This document shows positions 29,295-36,822 of a DNA stretch of 39,693 bases, piece by piece. The stretch comes from Planctomycetota bacterium. Its GTDB lineage: Bacteria; Planctomycetota; Planctomycetia; Gemmatales; Gemmataceae. A program made the translations under genes and the position numbers. The notes beneath the pieces are model-generated. The model made no database searches and had not been told where the DNA came from. It saw only the letters and a program-made list of their open reading frames with translations. The DNA lies in NCBI GenBank assembly GCA_016191165.1, contig JACPPF010000061.1, positions 1-39,693 on the forward strand. The letters run 5' to 3'. Numbering within the stretch: the first letter of the stretch is position 1; every line of letters starts with the position of its first letter.

Positions 29295-31886
29295 ATGACG
29301 CAGCGCTGGATCTACTTCTTCGGCAACCATCAGGCGGACGGCTCAGGCGAGATCAAGCACCTCATCGGCGGCAAGGGCGCGAGCCTTGCCGATATGACCC
29401 GCGCCGGCCTCAATGTCCCGCCAGGCTTCACGATCTCGGCTGAATGCTGCGACTACTACTACAAGCACGGCAAAACCTGGCCGGACGGCCTCGAAGCCGA
29501 ACTGCGAACCAGCCTGCAACGCCTGGAAGACCTCGCCGGGCGGAAATTCGGCGTCGGCGCCCAGCCCCTTTTGGTCGCGGTTCGTTCTGGAGCCGCCCAA
29601 TCGATGCCGGGGATGATGGACACGCTGCTCAACGTCGGCGATCCGTCGCAGGGCGATGCGTGGACTGCCCTCAAGACCGCCATTGATGCCGTCTTTGAAT
29701 CCTGGCACAGCGAGCGGGCCCTCGCCTACCGCAAGCATCATCAGATCAACGATCTGCTGGGCACCGCCGTCACCGTGCAGACGATGTGCCCGGCTGAGGT
29801 CGCGGGCATCCTGTTCACCGCCAACCCGGTCAACGAGGCCGACGAAATCATCATGGAAGCGGCCCCTGGCCTGGGCGAGGCGATCGTGCTGGGCAAGGTG
29901 ACGCCCGACCGCTTTGTGCTCGACAAGGGGTCGTTGGCCTTCAAGGAACGCGTTCTCGCTGATCCGGAAGCCGGGGCCTCGCTTGCGGATGGGCAAATCC
30001 AGGAACTCGCTCAACTCGGCCTGCGCGTCGAGACGCACTTCCAGTCGCCGTGTGATATCGAGTGGGCACTTTTTGGCGGCCAGTTTTTTCTCCTGCAATC
30101 GCGGCCCATCCGGTTCAAGGGAAGCGCTGGCACGCCGATTAGCCTGGTCGACCAGGAAAACGCGCGGGCCAGGGAAGTTGCCGCACTCAAGGCGATGGCG
30201 GAACCGACCGGCACCGTGTGGGCGCGTTTCAACCTCTCGGAAATCCTGCCCGAGCCGACGCCGATGACGTGGTCGATCGTCCGGCAGTTCATGTCGGGCA
30301 AAGGCGGGTTCGGGCAGATGTATCGCGACCTGGGCTTCGACCCCGACCCCGCGCTTGACGAGATCGGCATGTTCGACCTCATCTGCGGGAGGCCCTACTG
30401 CAACCTGAGCCGGGAGCCGCGGATGCAGTACAAGAATTTGCCCTTTGAGCACAACTTCGCGTTCCTGAAAAAGAATCCTGACAAGGCGATCTATCCGCAG
30501 GCGACATTCAACCCGCGCCGGGCGGGGCTGATGTTCTTCTTCAAGGTTCCGCTGTTGTTTCTGAAGATGTGGTGGTCGCAGATCAAGCAGCAACAGTTGA
30601 TCCGCACCTTCGTGGACGATTTCACGCAGCACATTGTGCCGAACTATCTGGCGCTCGTCGAGAAAGCCGAGCGGGTGAACCTGGGGGCGCTTTCGAGCGA
30701 GGAAGTCGTGCGGCACCTGAACGAGGCGATCCAGCTCACGCTGTTCGACTTCGCCAGGCACAGTTTGAAGCCGACTGCCCTGGCGGCGCTGATGCTCGCC
30801 AATCTCGAACGCGCCTTCGCGGCCCGCTTGCAGCCGGTGGACATGAAACCCGCCGAGGCGATGGCGATCGGCCTGCAAAAGGCGCAGACCGCCCTGCGCG
30901 AGTTGATGATGGGCGCGCATCCCGACGAGCACACCGACCTCGCCGCGGGCATTCGCGCTTTGCGCGAGGGCCGCTTGTCAAAAGACGAATTCCTGAAGCG
31001 TTTCGGCCACCGCGGCAGCCAGGAGATGGAGTTGAGCAAGCCACGCTGGGCCGAAGACCACACGGTCCTGGATCGCATGACGCAAAGCGCCAACCAGCCC
31101 GGAGCGCAAGCGACGGGGAGCGCCGTCGCGGCAACCCCGTCGCTTGCGCGCCGGGCTGGTGTGGACGACGCGTGGCAAATGGCCTGGTTCAAACTCGCCG
31201 ACGAAGCACGACTCTTGCCCAATCAACGCCCTGCCGTCGAAGCGGAGCTGCGCCGTTTGCAAACCTACATGGGATTGCGCGAAACCGCCAAGCATCACCT
31301 GATGCGCGGTTACGCATTGATTCGTCGAGGACTCCTTGAATTGGATAGGCGTTATCAACTTGACGGCGGAGTTTTTGATTTGACGATAACTGACCTGGCA
31401 GCCCTGGCGAGGCTTCCAGAGGGAAAAACGCCGACGGAACACTTGGAGACCGTTGACAAAAACCGACGTCAACGCGCGATCGCGCTGAGCCTGACGGCGC
31501 CGACCGTTCTCTTCAGTGACGATCTTAACGCCATCGGTCGCCAAGCGGCGTTTGAGGGCGCAGGCGTCCTGCAAGGCACGCCGCTGTCGGCCGGCATCGT
31601 CGAAGGCACGGCCTGGGTGCTCGACGACGTCGCCGGCGCCGAGATGCCGGTCGAACCGTACATCCTCGTGTGCCCGTCCACCGATCCGGCCTGGGTCCCG
31701 CTCTTCGTGCAAGCGCGTGGCCTCGTGATGGAGACGGGCGGCATGTTGTCGCACGGGGCCATCGTCGCGCGCGAGTTCGGCCTGCCCGCGGTCGCCGGCA
31801 TCGCGAATGTGCATCGCCGCATCAAGACCGGGCAACGCTTGCGTATGGACGGCGGGACTGGAGCCGTTCAGATCGTGGCGGGGTGA
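29295..31886 (+). CDS. PPDK/PEP-synthase-like phosphotransferase (rifampin-phosphotransferase-type architecture)
   Basis: From the ATG at 29295 this is an 863-residue protein. The N-terminal ATP-grasp domain is PPDK-like: Y-F-F-G-N, L-I-G-G-K-G-A-S-L-A-D-M, V-R-S-G-A-A-Q-S-M-P-G-M-M-D-T and Q-S-R-P-I. A middle domain of about 450 residues matches no PPDK part I know. The C-terminal swivelling domain has G-G-M-L-S-H-G-A-I-V-A-R-E-F-G-L-P-A-V with phosphohistidine His820. The PEP/pyruvate TIM barrel of true PPDK is missing. Length, domain order and histidine position resemble rifampin phosphotransferase, which transfers the beta-phosphate of ATP to its substrate; the substrate here is unknown. 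A palindrome-encoded linker interrupts the middle domain near residues 600-622. ATG 29262 is an alternative start. Confidence 0.88.
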   Translation: MTQRWIYFFGNHQADGSGEIKHLIGGKGASLADMTRAGLNVPPGFTISAECCDYYYKHGKTWPDGLEAELRTSLQRLEDLAGRKFGVGAQPLLVAVRSGAAQSMPGMMDTLLNVGDPSQGDAWTALKTAIDAVFESWHSERALAYRKHHQINDLLGTAVTVQTMCPAEVAGILFTANPVNEADEIIMEAAPGLGEAIVLGKVTPDRFVLDKGSLAFKERVLADPEAGASLADGQIQELAQLGLRVETHFQSPCDIEWALFGGQFFLLQSRPIRFKGSAGTPISLVDQENARAREVAALKAMAEPTGTVWARFNLSEILPEPTPMTWSIVRQFMSGKGGFGQMYRDLGFDPDPALDEIGMFDLICGRPYCNLSREPRMQYKNLPFEHNFAFLKKNPDKAIYPQATFNPRRAGLMFFFKVPLLFLKMWWSQIKQQQLIRTFVDDFTQHIVPNYLALVEKAERVNLGALSSEEVVRHLNEAIQLTLFDFARHSLKPTALAALMLANLERAFAARLQPVDMKPAEAMAIGLQKAQTALRELMMGAHPDEHTDLAAGIRALREGRLSKDEFLKRFGHRGSQEMELSKPRWAEDHTVLDRMTQSANQPGAQATGSAVAATPSLARRAGVDDAWQMAWFKLADEARLLPNQRPAVEAELRRLQTYMGLRETAKHHLMRGYALIRRGLLELDRRYQLDGGVFDLTITDLAALARLPEGKTPTEHLETVDKNRRQRAIALSLTAPTVLFSDDLNAIGRQAAFEGAGVLQGTPLSAGIVEGTAWVLDDVAGAEMPVEPYILVCPSTDPAWVPLFVQARGLVMETGGMLSHGAIVAREFGLPAVAGIANVHRRIKTGQRLRMDGGTGAVQIVAG
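31093..31160. repeat. Palindromic element in frame inside the PPDK-like gene
   Basis: Two 26-base arms (31093-31118 and 31135-31160) pair with one mismatch. The left arm equals that of 18375-18400 base for base. In the coding frame it reads Q-P-G-A-Q-A-T-G-S ... A-T-P-S-L-A-R-R-A-G, a low-complexity insertion between M-T-Q-S-A-N and V-D-D-A-W-Q. Confidence 0.9.
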
Positions 31887-31993
31887 GCACCCCACCAAAT
31901 TTAATAAAATAGGTCCGAAGAGGCGTTCCATGCTCACCGAAATGGGAAGCGGCGCGCCGTGCCTCGACCGATGTTTTTACGAAAGGAAGTTCC

Positions 31994-32425
31994 ATGAAGC
32001 TCTGGAAACCGTTCTCGCTGGTCTGCGTTTTGCTCGTCGCCGCCTGGCTTGGCTACGCCGCCCGCGACGCCGAGGGAGGAAAAGCCGTGAAGACGCGCGT
32101 TTTTGAAATGCGAACCTACTACGCTCATCCGGGCAAGATGAAAGCCTTGCACGCCCGGTTTCGCAATCATACGAACAAGTTGTTCGTCAAGCACGGCATG
32201 ACCCTCATTGGCTACTGGAGCCCGATCGACGCCAAGGATGCGCAGGAGAAGATGGTGTACATCCTCGCCTACCCGAGTCGGGCGGCGGCGAAGAAAAGCT
32301 GGGACGCCTTCCGCGCGGACCCCGATTGGATCAAGGCCCGCAAAGCCTCCGAGGTGGACGGCCCGCTGGTCGCGAAGGTGGATTCGGTGTTCCTGAATCC
32401 GACCGATTATTCGCCGATCAAATAA
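31994..32425 (+). CDS. Secreted NIPSNAP-family protein
   Basis: This 143-residue protein has a signal peptide or anchor (KLWKPFSLVCVLLVAAWLGY). One NIPSNAP domain follows, with F-E-M-R-T-Y-Y at the start, the characteristic aromatic pattern G-Y-W-S-P and the second half Y-P-S-R-A-A-A-K-K-S-W-D-A-F-R-A-D-P-D-W. NIPSNAP domains are small ferredoxin-fold units of unknown activity, and planctomycetes often secrete them. AAGGAAG lies just before the ATG. It stands alone between the PPDK-like gene and the ABC exporter operon. Confidence 0.9.
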   Translation: MKLWKPFSLVCVLLVAAWLGYAARDAEGGKAVKTRVFEMRTYYAHPGKMKALHARFRNHTNKLFVKHGMTLIGYWSPIDAKDAQEKMVYILAYPSRAAAKKSWDAFRADPDWIKARKASEVDGPLVAKVDSVFLNPTDYSPIK

Positions 32426-32440
32426 AGAAACCCTGGTTTA

Positions 32441-32478
32441 CGTTTAGCGCTCGCGCGGCGCCTGGCGGGCGCTAAACG
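32441..32478. repeat. Palindrome upstream of the ABC exporter operon
   Basis: CGTTTAGCGCTCG (32441-32453) pairs with CGGGCGCTAAACG (32466-32478), with one wobble position and a 12-base loop. No T-run follows. It ends 16 bases before the exporter ATPase start and is a third sequence type of palindrome in this window. Confidence 0.6.
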
Positions 32479-32494
32479 CAAGCAGGAGTGGTCC

Positions 32495-33499
32495 ATGCCG
32501 ATCATCGAGGCCAATGGCCTGTCCAAAACCTATCGCGTCTACCAGAAAAAAGAGGGGCTGCTCGGCGCCCTGCGCGGACTGTGGCGGCGCGAGTACAAGG
32601 AAGTCAAGGCCGTCGAGAGTGTTTCGTTTACCATCGAACCCGGGGAAATCGTCGGCTTCCTCGGCCCAAACGGCGCAGGCAAGACGACAACTCTCAAGAT
32701 GCTCGCCGGGTTGATTTATCCGAGCGCCGGAAACGCCCAGGTACTTGGCCACGTGCCCTGGGAACGCGCCGATGACTTTCGCCGGCGCTTCGCCCTCGTC
32801 ATGGGCCAGAAGAACCAGCTCTGGTGGGACCTGCCTGCCGCGGATAGCTTTCAGTTGCACCGCGAAATCTATTCCCTTTCCGCCGAGCAATTCCAGCGCA
32901 CGCTTGGCGAGTTGACCGATCTTTTCGGCGTCAAGGAACTCACCCGGCAGCCGGTGCGCGAGTTGTCGCTCGGCGAACGCATGAAAATGGAGCTGATCGC
33001 CGCCTTGCTGCATCAACCGCGGCTGTTGCTCCTGGATGAACCGACCATCGGCCTGGACGTGGTTGCCCAGGTTACCATTCAGAAATGCCTGCGCGACTAT
33101 AACTCGATCCGCGGCGTGACCATCCTGCTCACGAGCCATTACATGCGCGATGTCGAGGCCCTGTGCAAACGCGTCCTCGTCATCACGCATGGCAAACTGG
33201 TGTATGACGGCCCCCTCACCGGCATTGCCGAGCGCTTCGGCAACGAGAAACTCGTCAAACTACAATTTGACGGCACTGAAACCCCGGGCGATCTCGGCGC
33301 GTTTGGCGAAGTGACGAGCCGCGAGGGCCCTATCGCCACGCTCAAGGTCGAGCGCCTGCGCGTCGCGGAGGTCATGGCGGCGATGCTCGACCGCTATACC
33401 GTCCTGGATGTGAGCATCCACGATCCGCCGCTCGATCAGATGATCGCCAAGGTGTTCGAGGAGGGTACTACCCCGGCGCCGGAGCTGGTTGAAAAATGA
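32495..33499 (+). CDS. ABC exporter ATP-binding protein (ABC-2 type)
   Basis: This 334-residue ATPase shows Walker A G-P-N-G-A-G-K-T-T (57-65), a signature L-S-L-G-E (157-161), a variant of L-S-G-G-Q, Walker B L-L-L-L-D-E-P (177-183) and the switch His in L-L-T-S-H. It belongs to the group that works with DUF990/PF06182-type permeases (COG4586-like). The C-terminal part (about 240-334) is an extra domain. It is the first gene of a three-gene operon: its stop overlaps the next start as ATGA. AGCAGGAG precedes the ATG. The substrate is unknown; export or envelope remodelling is the usual role of this type. Confidence 0.95.
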   Translation: MPIIEANGLSKTYRVYQKKEGLLGALRGLWRREYKEVKAVESVSFTIEPGEIVGFLGPNGAGKTTTLKMLAGLIYPSAGNAQVLGHVPWERADDFRRRFALVMGQKNQLWWDLPAADSFQLHREIYSLSAEQFQRTLGELTDLFGVKELTRQPVRELSLGERMKMELIAALLHQPRLLLLDEPTIGLDVVAQVTIQKCLRDYNSIRGVTILLTSHYMRDVEALCKRVLVITHGKLVYDGPLTGIAERFGNEKLVKLQFDGTETPGDLGAFGEVTSREGPIATLKVERLRVAEVMAAMLDRYTVLDVSIHDPPLDQMIAKVFEEGTTPAPELVEK

Positions 33500-34314
33500 C
33501 GCAAGGTCTCCGCAAATACCTGAAGATCCTGCGCATCTCGCTGGTCGAGCGCCTGGCCTACCGCGCTGATTTCTTCCTCACCACGTTCTTACGCTTTCTG
33601 CCACTCATCACGACGTTTCTCCTCTGGGAGGCGATTTATCGCGGGTCGGGCACGGACCAGATCGCCGGCTTCACGCGCGATTCGATGATCGCCTATCTCC
33701 TGCTCGTGCAAATTAGCCGGATGTTCTCGAGCATGCCCGGCCTGTCAACCGGCATCGCGCGGGACATCCGCGACGGAAATCTGAAGAAATACCTGCTCCA
33801 GCCGATCGACATGCTTTGGTATTTACTGTCGTATCGCGGCGCGCACAAGATCGCCTACATCGCCACCACCGCCTTGCCTTATGGCGTGCTTTTCCTGCTG
33901 TTCCACGAGGTGTTCACGTTGCCAAGCGCCTGGACCTGGGTCGCTTACATCGTGTCGCTCTTGCTCGCCTTTCTTATCGGTTTTTTCTTCGAGGCTTGCA
34001 TCGGCGTCGCGGGCTTCTGGATTCTCGAAGTGACCTCGCTCATGTATATCATCAACATTGTCAACTTCTTCATCTCGGGGCAGATGTTCCCGCTCGATCT
34101 TTTGGAGCGTTACCCCTACGTGCTGGACGTGCTCAACGTGCTGCCGTTCCACTATCTGGCCTATTTCCCGGCGATGGTGTTTCTGGAAAAGAAGCAGGGG
34201 ACAGAGTTGCTCGTCGGACTTTTGATCGAGGCGCTGTGGGCCCTCGCCCTGATCCTGTTGAGCCGGTGGATGTATCGGCTCGGTTTGCGGCACTATAGCG
34301 CTTATGGAGGCTAG
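33496..34314 (+). CDS. ABC-2 type permease, first subunit
   Basis: This 272-residue integral membrane protein has about six membrane segments, the first starting near residue 25. The conserved M-F-S-S-M-P-G-L-S-T-G-I-A-R-D-I-R-D-G-N-L-K-K-Y-L-L-Q-P-I-D region is followed by the F-F-I-S-G-Q-M-F-P-L-D-L motif, typical of PF06182-like ABC permeases (COG4587-like). The start overlaps the ATPase stop by four bases (ATGA), so the two are coupled. It should pair with the next permease to form a heterodimer. Confidence 0.92.
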   Translation: MTQGLRKYLKILRISLVERLAYRADFFLTTFLRFLPLITTFLLWEAIYRGSGTDQIAGFTRDSMIAYLLLVQISRMFSSMPGLSTGIARDIRDGNLKKYLLQPIDMLWYLLSYRGAHKIAYIATTALPYGVLFLLFHEVFTLPSAWTWVAYIVSLLLAFLIGFFFEACIGVAGFWILEVTSLMYIINIVNFFISGQMFPLDLLERYPYVLDVLNVLPFHYLAYFPAMVFLEKKQGTELLVGLLIEALWALALILLSRWMYRLGLRHYSAYGG

Positions 34315-34382
34315 GCCGGTTCGCCTGGCAAACGGTCGCGCTTCGCTGCGCGTCGCGGCCAAACTTCGCGGAGTGGTTCATC

Positions 34383-35189
34383 GTGTGGCGTTACCTGAAG
34401 CTGTGGCTCTCCCTCGCCAAGTTCAGCCTGCTGGGCGAGATGGCGTTTCGCGGCAATTTCCTGGTGAAGATTTTCGTCGAGGTCCTCTGGCTGGCCATCT
34501 TGTTGGTGTTCAACTTCACGCTCTTTCAACAGACTACACACATCGAGAACTGGGACGTCAACCAGTACCTCTTCTTCATCGGCTGTTACTTCGCGATGGG
34601 CGGTTTGATCGAGACGCTTTTCCTTGAGAATTGCAATCAATTCGCCGACCTGATTCGCACCGGCGACCTCGACTTCTTCCTGCTCAAGCCGATCGACGAG
34701 CAGTTTCTCGTCAGTTGCAAGCACATCGACTGGTCGTGCGCGCCGAATTTCCTGCTTGGCCTCGGTGTGATGGGCTACGCCCTGTGGACATCCGGGTGGG
34801 TGTTGAATTACTCTCAGATCTTTGCCTTCGTCGCCCTCTTCATCAGCGGCGCGGCACTGGCGTATGGCTTCCTGTTGCTTTTGACGTCAGCGTCGATCTG
34901 GCTAATGCGCAATCAAAGTTTGTACGAAATGTGGTGGCTGTTCACGACCCTGATGCGCTACCCGCGCGAGATCTTCTCGCACGGAAACTGGGCGACGCCC
35001 GCGGGGTTTTTCTTTTCGTTCGTCATCCCGATCATGCTGGTCACCAACGTGCCGGCACGCATGATGGTGAAAACGCTGGAGCCGAGCTGGCTGGCGTGGT
35101 ACGCCCTCGGCTCCGCGGTGGTGGTCTTGATCGTGAGCCGCTACGTTTTCCGGGCGGCATTGCGGCGCTATCGCAGCTCCAGCAGCTAA
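34383..35189 (+). CDS. ABC-2 type permease, second subunit
   Basis: This 268-residue membrane protein has about six membrane segments and, early on, the G-D-L-D-F-F-L-L-K-P-I-D-E-Q-F-L stretch that parallels D-G-N-L-K-K-Y-L-L-Q-P-I-D of the first subunit, indicating a related permease (COG3694-like). It starts with GTG, preceded by GGAG (34370-34373) at nine bases. A 68-base gap with small GC-rich hairpins separates it from the first permease. It ends 19 bases from a converging gene. Confidence 0.9.
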   Translation: MWRYLKLWLSLAKFSLLGEMAFRGNFLVKIFVEVLWLAILLVFNFTLFQQTTHIENWDVNQYLFFIGCYFAMGGLIETLFLENCNQFADLIRTGDLDFFLLKPIDEQFLVSCKHIDWSCAPNFLLGLGVMGYALWTSGWVLNYSQIFAFVALFISGAALAYGFLLLLTSASIWLMRNQSLYEMWWLFTTLMRYPREIFSHGNWATPAGFFFSFVIPIMLVTNVPARMMVKTLEPSWLAWYALGSAVVVLIVSRYVFRAALRRYRSSSS

Positions 35190-35208
35190 AGCCGCTTGTG
35201 GATGGCCA

Positions 35209-36501
35209 TCACTTGCCAATGCAATAAAGATTGAACTGCCCGCGAATGTACAGCCGGCCGTCGGCCACCGCGGGCGTCGCACGAATGCGTTCGTCCAGCG
35301 CGTTCTTGGCCAGCAGTTGATATTCCTTCGGGTTGGTCGCGGTGACGTACACGTCCCCCTGCTCGCTGGCGGCATAGATCTTGCCATCGATCAAGACCGG
35401 CGATGCATAGAACCTTGCGCCGGGCAGGCGTTCAAACCAATTCTTCTTGCCGGTCTTCGGTTCAAAGCATCCGGCGAAACCGGAGTCGTTAACGATGTAA
35501 ATGTGTCCGCCCAGCGCGAGCGGGCAGGTCACGTACGGAAACTCCTTCTGGTTCCCCCAGAGCAAGTCGGGCCGAGCGTCCTTGCCAAAACCGTTGGTCG
35601 CCACGGCGACCATGCTGCGATCGCCGCGCCCGTCGCCGCTGCACGCCAGGATGACGCCGTTGACGTAAATCGACGAGGCAACGGTCCGCAGCGGCATCTC
35701 GCTGAAGGTCCATTTCCAGTTCCAGTTGGGCGTTCCCGTATCGGGGTCGTAGCTCGTGATAGCCGTCGTGCTCGTGACGATCATCTCTGGCTTGCCGGCC
35801 TTGCCCGTCAAGAAAAACGGCGCCGAATAGCAGGCCCGGTATGCCTCGCGCGGCTTCTCCCAGGCGGTCTGCCCCGTCTTTTTGTTGAGCGCGAAGAGCA
35901 CGGACGGGCGGGTGACTGGCTTCTTCGAGGTCTTGATGTCGAAATGTGAATCCATGTCGTTGGCAAGAATGAGCTTGTCCTTGTAAAGAACGGGCGACGC
36001 TCCGGGGCCGTGCTGGCTGATGAACGCGCCGAGATTGCGATGCCAGAGTTCCTTGCCGGTAAAGTCATAGGCCGTGACGATGATGTCCTTGCCATTCCAG
36101 TAGGAAACGTAGACGGCCTCGCCATCGGTGGTGGGCGTGGAGGAGGCCATGGAACTATCCTGGCGAATCTTGACCTTCTTGCCCTTGAGCGTTTTTTTCC
36201 AGAGTTGTTTGCCATTGGCGACATCGTAGCATGTCAGGGAACGCTCGGCGCCGTCCACGGTGGTCGCATGAAGGAAGAGCCGATTGCCCCAGATGATCGG
36301 GCTGGCGTTACCATCCCCGACAGGAATTTTCCAGAGCACGTTGTTGGCGTTGAACTTGACCGGAATGTTCTTGTCGGTGGAAATGCCGGTCCCGTTGGAG
36401 CCACGAAAACGGGTCCAGTTGTCGGCGAACGCGCCAACGGCGGTCAGCGCCAAGGTGACGCCGACGGCAACAACACGAAGAAAAAGCGAACCAGCAGGCA
36501 T
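35209..36501 (-). CDS. Secreted PQQ-like (BamB-like) beta-propeller protein
   Basis: This 430-residue protein has a signal peptide (1-27, ending A-F-A) followed at once by N-W-T-R-F-R-G-S-N-G-T-G, the usual opening of planctomycete PQQ-like propellers. Repeats such as C-Y-D-V-A-N-G-K-Q-L-W-K-K and A-L-N-K-K-T-G-Q-T-A-W-E-K follow to the end. It is most likely a non-enzymatic binding propeller; no quinoprotein catalytic signature was seen. GAGGT precedes the ATG. It lies alone, convergent to the exporter operon. The 249 bases between it and the tRNA hold no other gene I can support. Confidence 0.92.
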   Translation of the reverse strand: MPAGSLFLRVVAVGVTLALTAVGAFADNWTRFRGSNGTGISTDKNIPVKFNANNVLWKIPVGDGNASPIIWGNRLFLHATTVDGAERSLTCYDVANGKQLWKKTLKGKKVKIRQDSSMASSTPTTDGEAVYVSYWNGKDIIVTAYDFTGKELWHRNLGAFISQHGPGASPVLYKDKLILANDMDSHFDIKTSKKPVTRPSVLFALNKKTGQTAWEKPREAYRACYSAPFFLTGKAGKPEMIVTSTTAITSYDPDTGTPNWNWKWTFSEMPLRTVASSIYVNGVILACSGDGRGDRSMVAVATNGFGKDARPDLLWGNQKEFPYVTCPLALGGHIYIVNDSGFAGCFEPKTGKKNWFERLPGARFYASPVLIDGKIYAASEQGDVYVTATNPKEYQLLAKNALDERIRATPAVADGRLYIRGQFNLYCIGK

Positions 36502-36750
36502 GATGTAACCTCAAGCAAAAGGTGAGAATTCCGGCGAGATGAGGAAATTATCGCAGAAGCAGTTCCAGGGTCAAGCATTTGTTCAGCGTGCGTCTGTTTT
36601 TTGGGCGCGCGGCTTTCCGCCTATGGACGCGCCGCCAGCTGATCCTTAACATCAAGGATTGGCAAAGCCCGGCAACCTGGCCGTGGCCGGCAAGATTAAA
36701 GTACGCGACGGAATTTGTCGATTGTAACAAAGGTAAGCGTCAAAAGGGTC

Positions 36751-36822
36751 GGCCCCTTCGCCAAGCGGCTAAGGCAGCGGATTGCAAATCCGCCATCCCC
36801 GGTTCGAATCCGGGAGGGGCCT
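36751..36822 (+). tRNA. trnC: tRNA-Cys (anticodon GCA)
   Basis: A full cloverleaf can be drawn: acceptor GGCCCCT (36751-36757) with AGGGGCC (36815-36821), D arm GCC/GGC, anticodon stem GCGGA/TCCGC (36777-36781, 36789-36793) around loop TTGCAAA, and T arm CCCGG/CCGGG with loop TTCGAAT. The anticodon GCA is at 36784-36786. The discriminator base is T (36822), as expected for tRNA-Cys. CCA is not encoded. Confidence 0.97.
36769..36822. other. Probable attachment site: tRNA-Cys 3' part shared with the integrase end
   Basis: The 3' three quarters of the tRNA gene is, on the other strand, the last 17 codons plus stop of the tyrosine integrase (N-R-G-W-R-I-C-N-P-L-P). Integrases that target tRNA genes usually recombine in this 3' part. 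The second copy expected at the far end of the element is not in this window. Confidence 0.65.
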
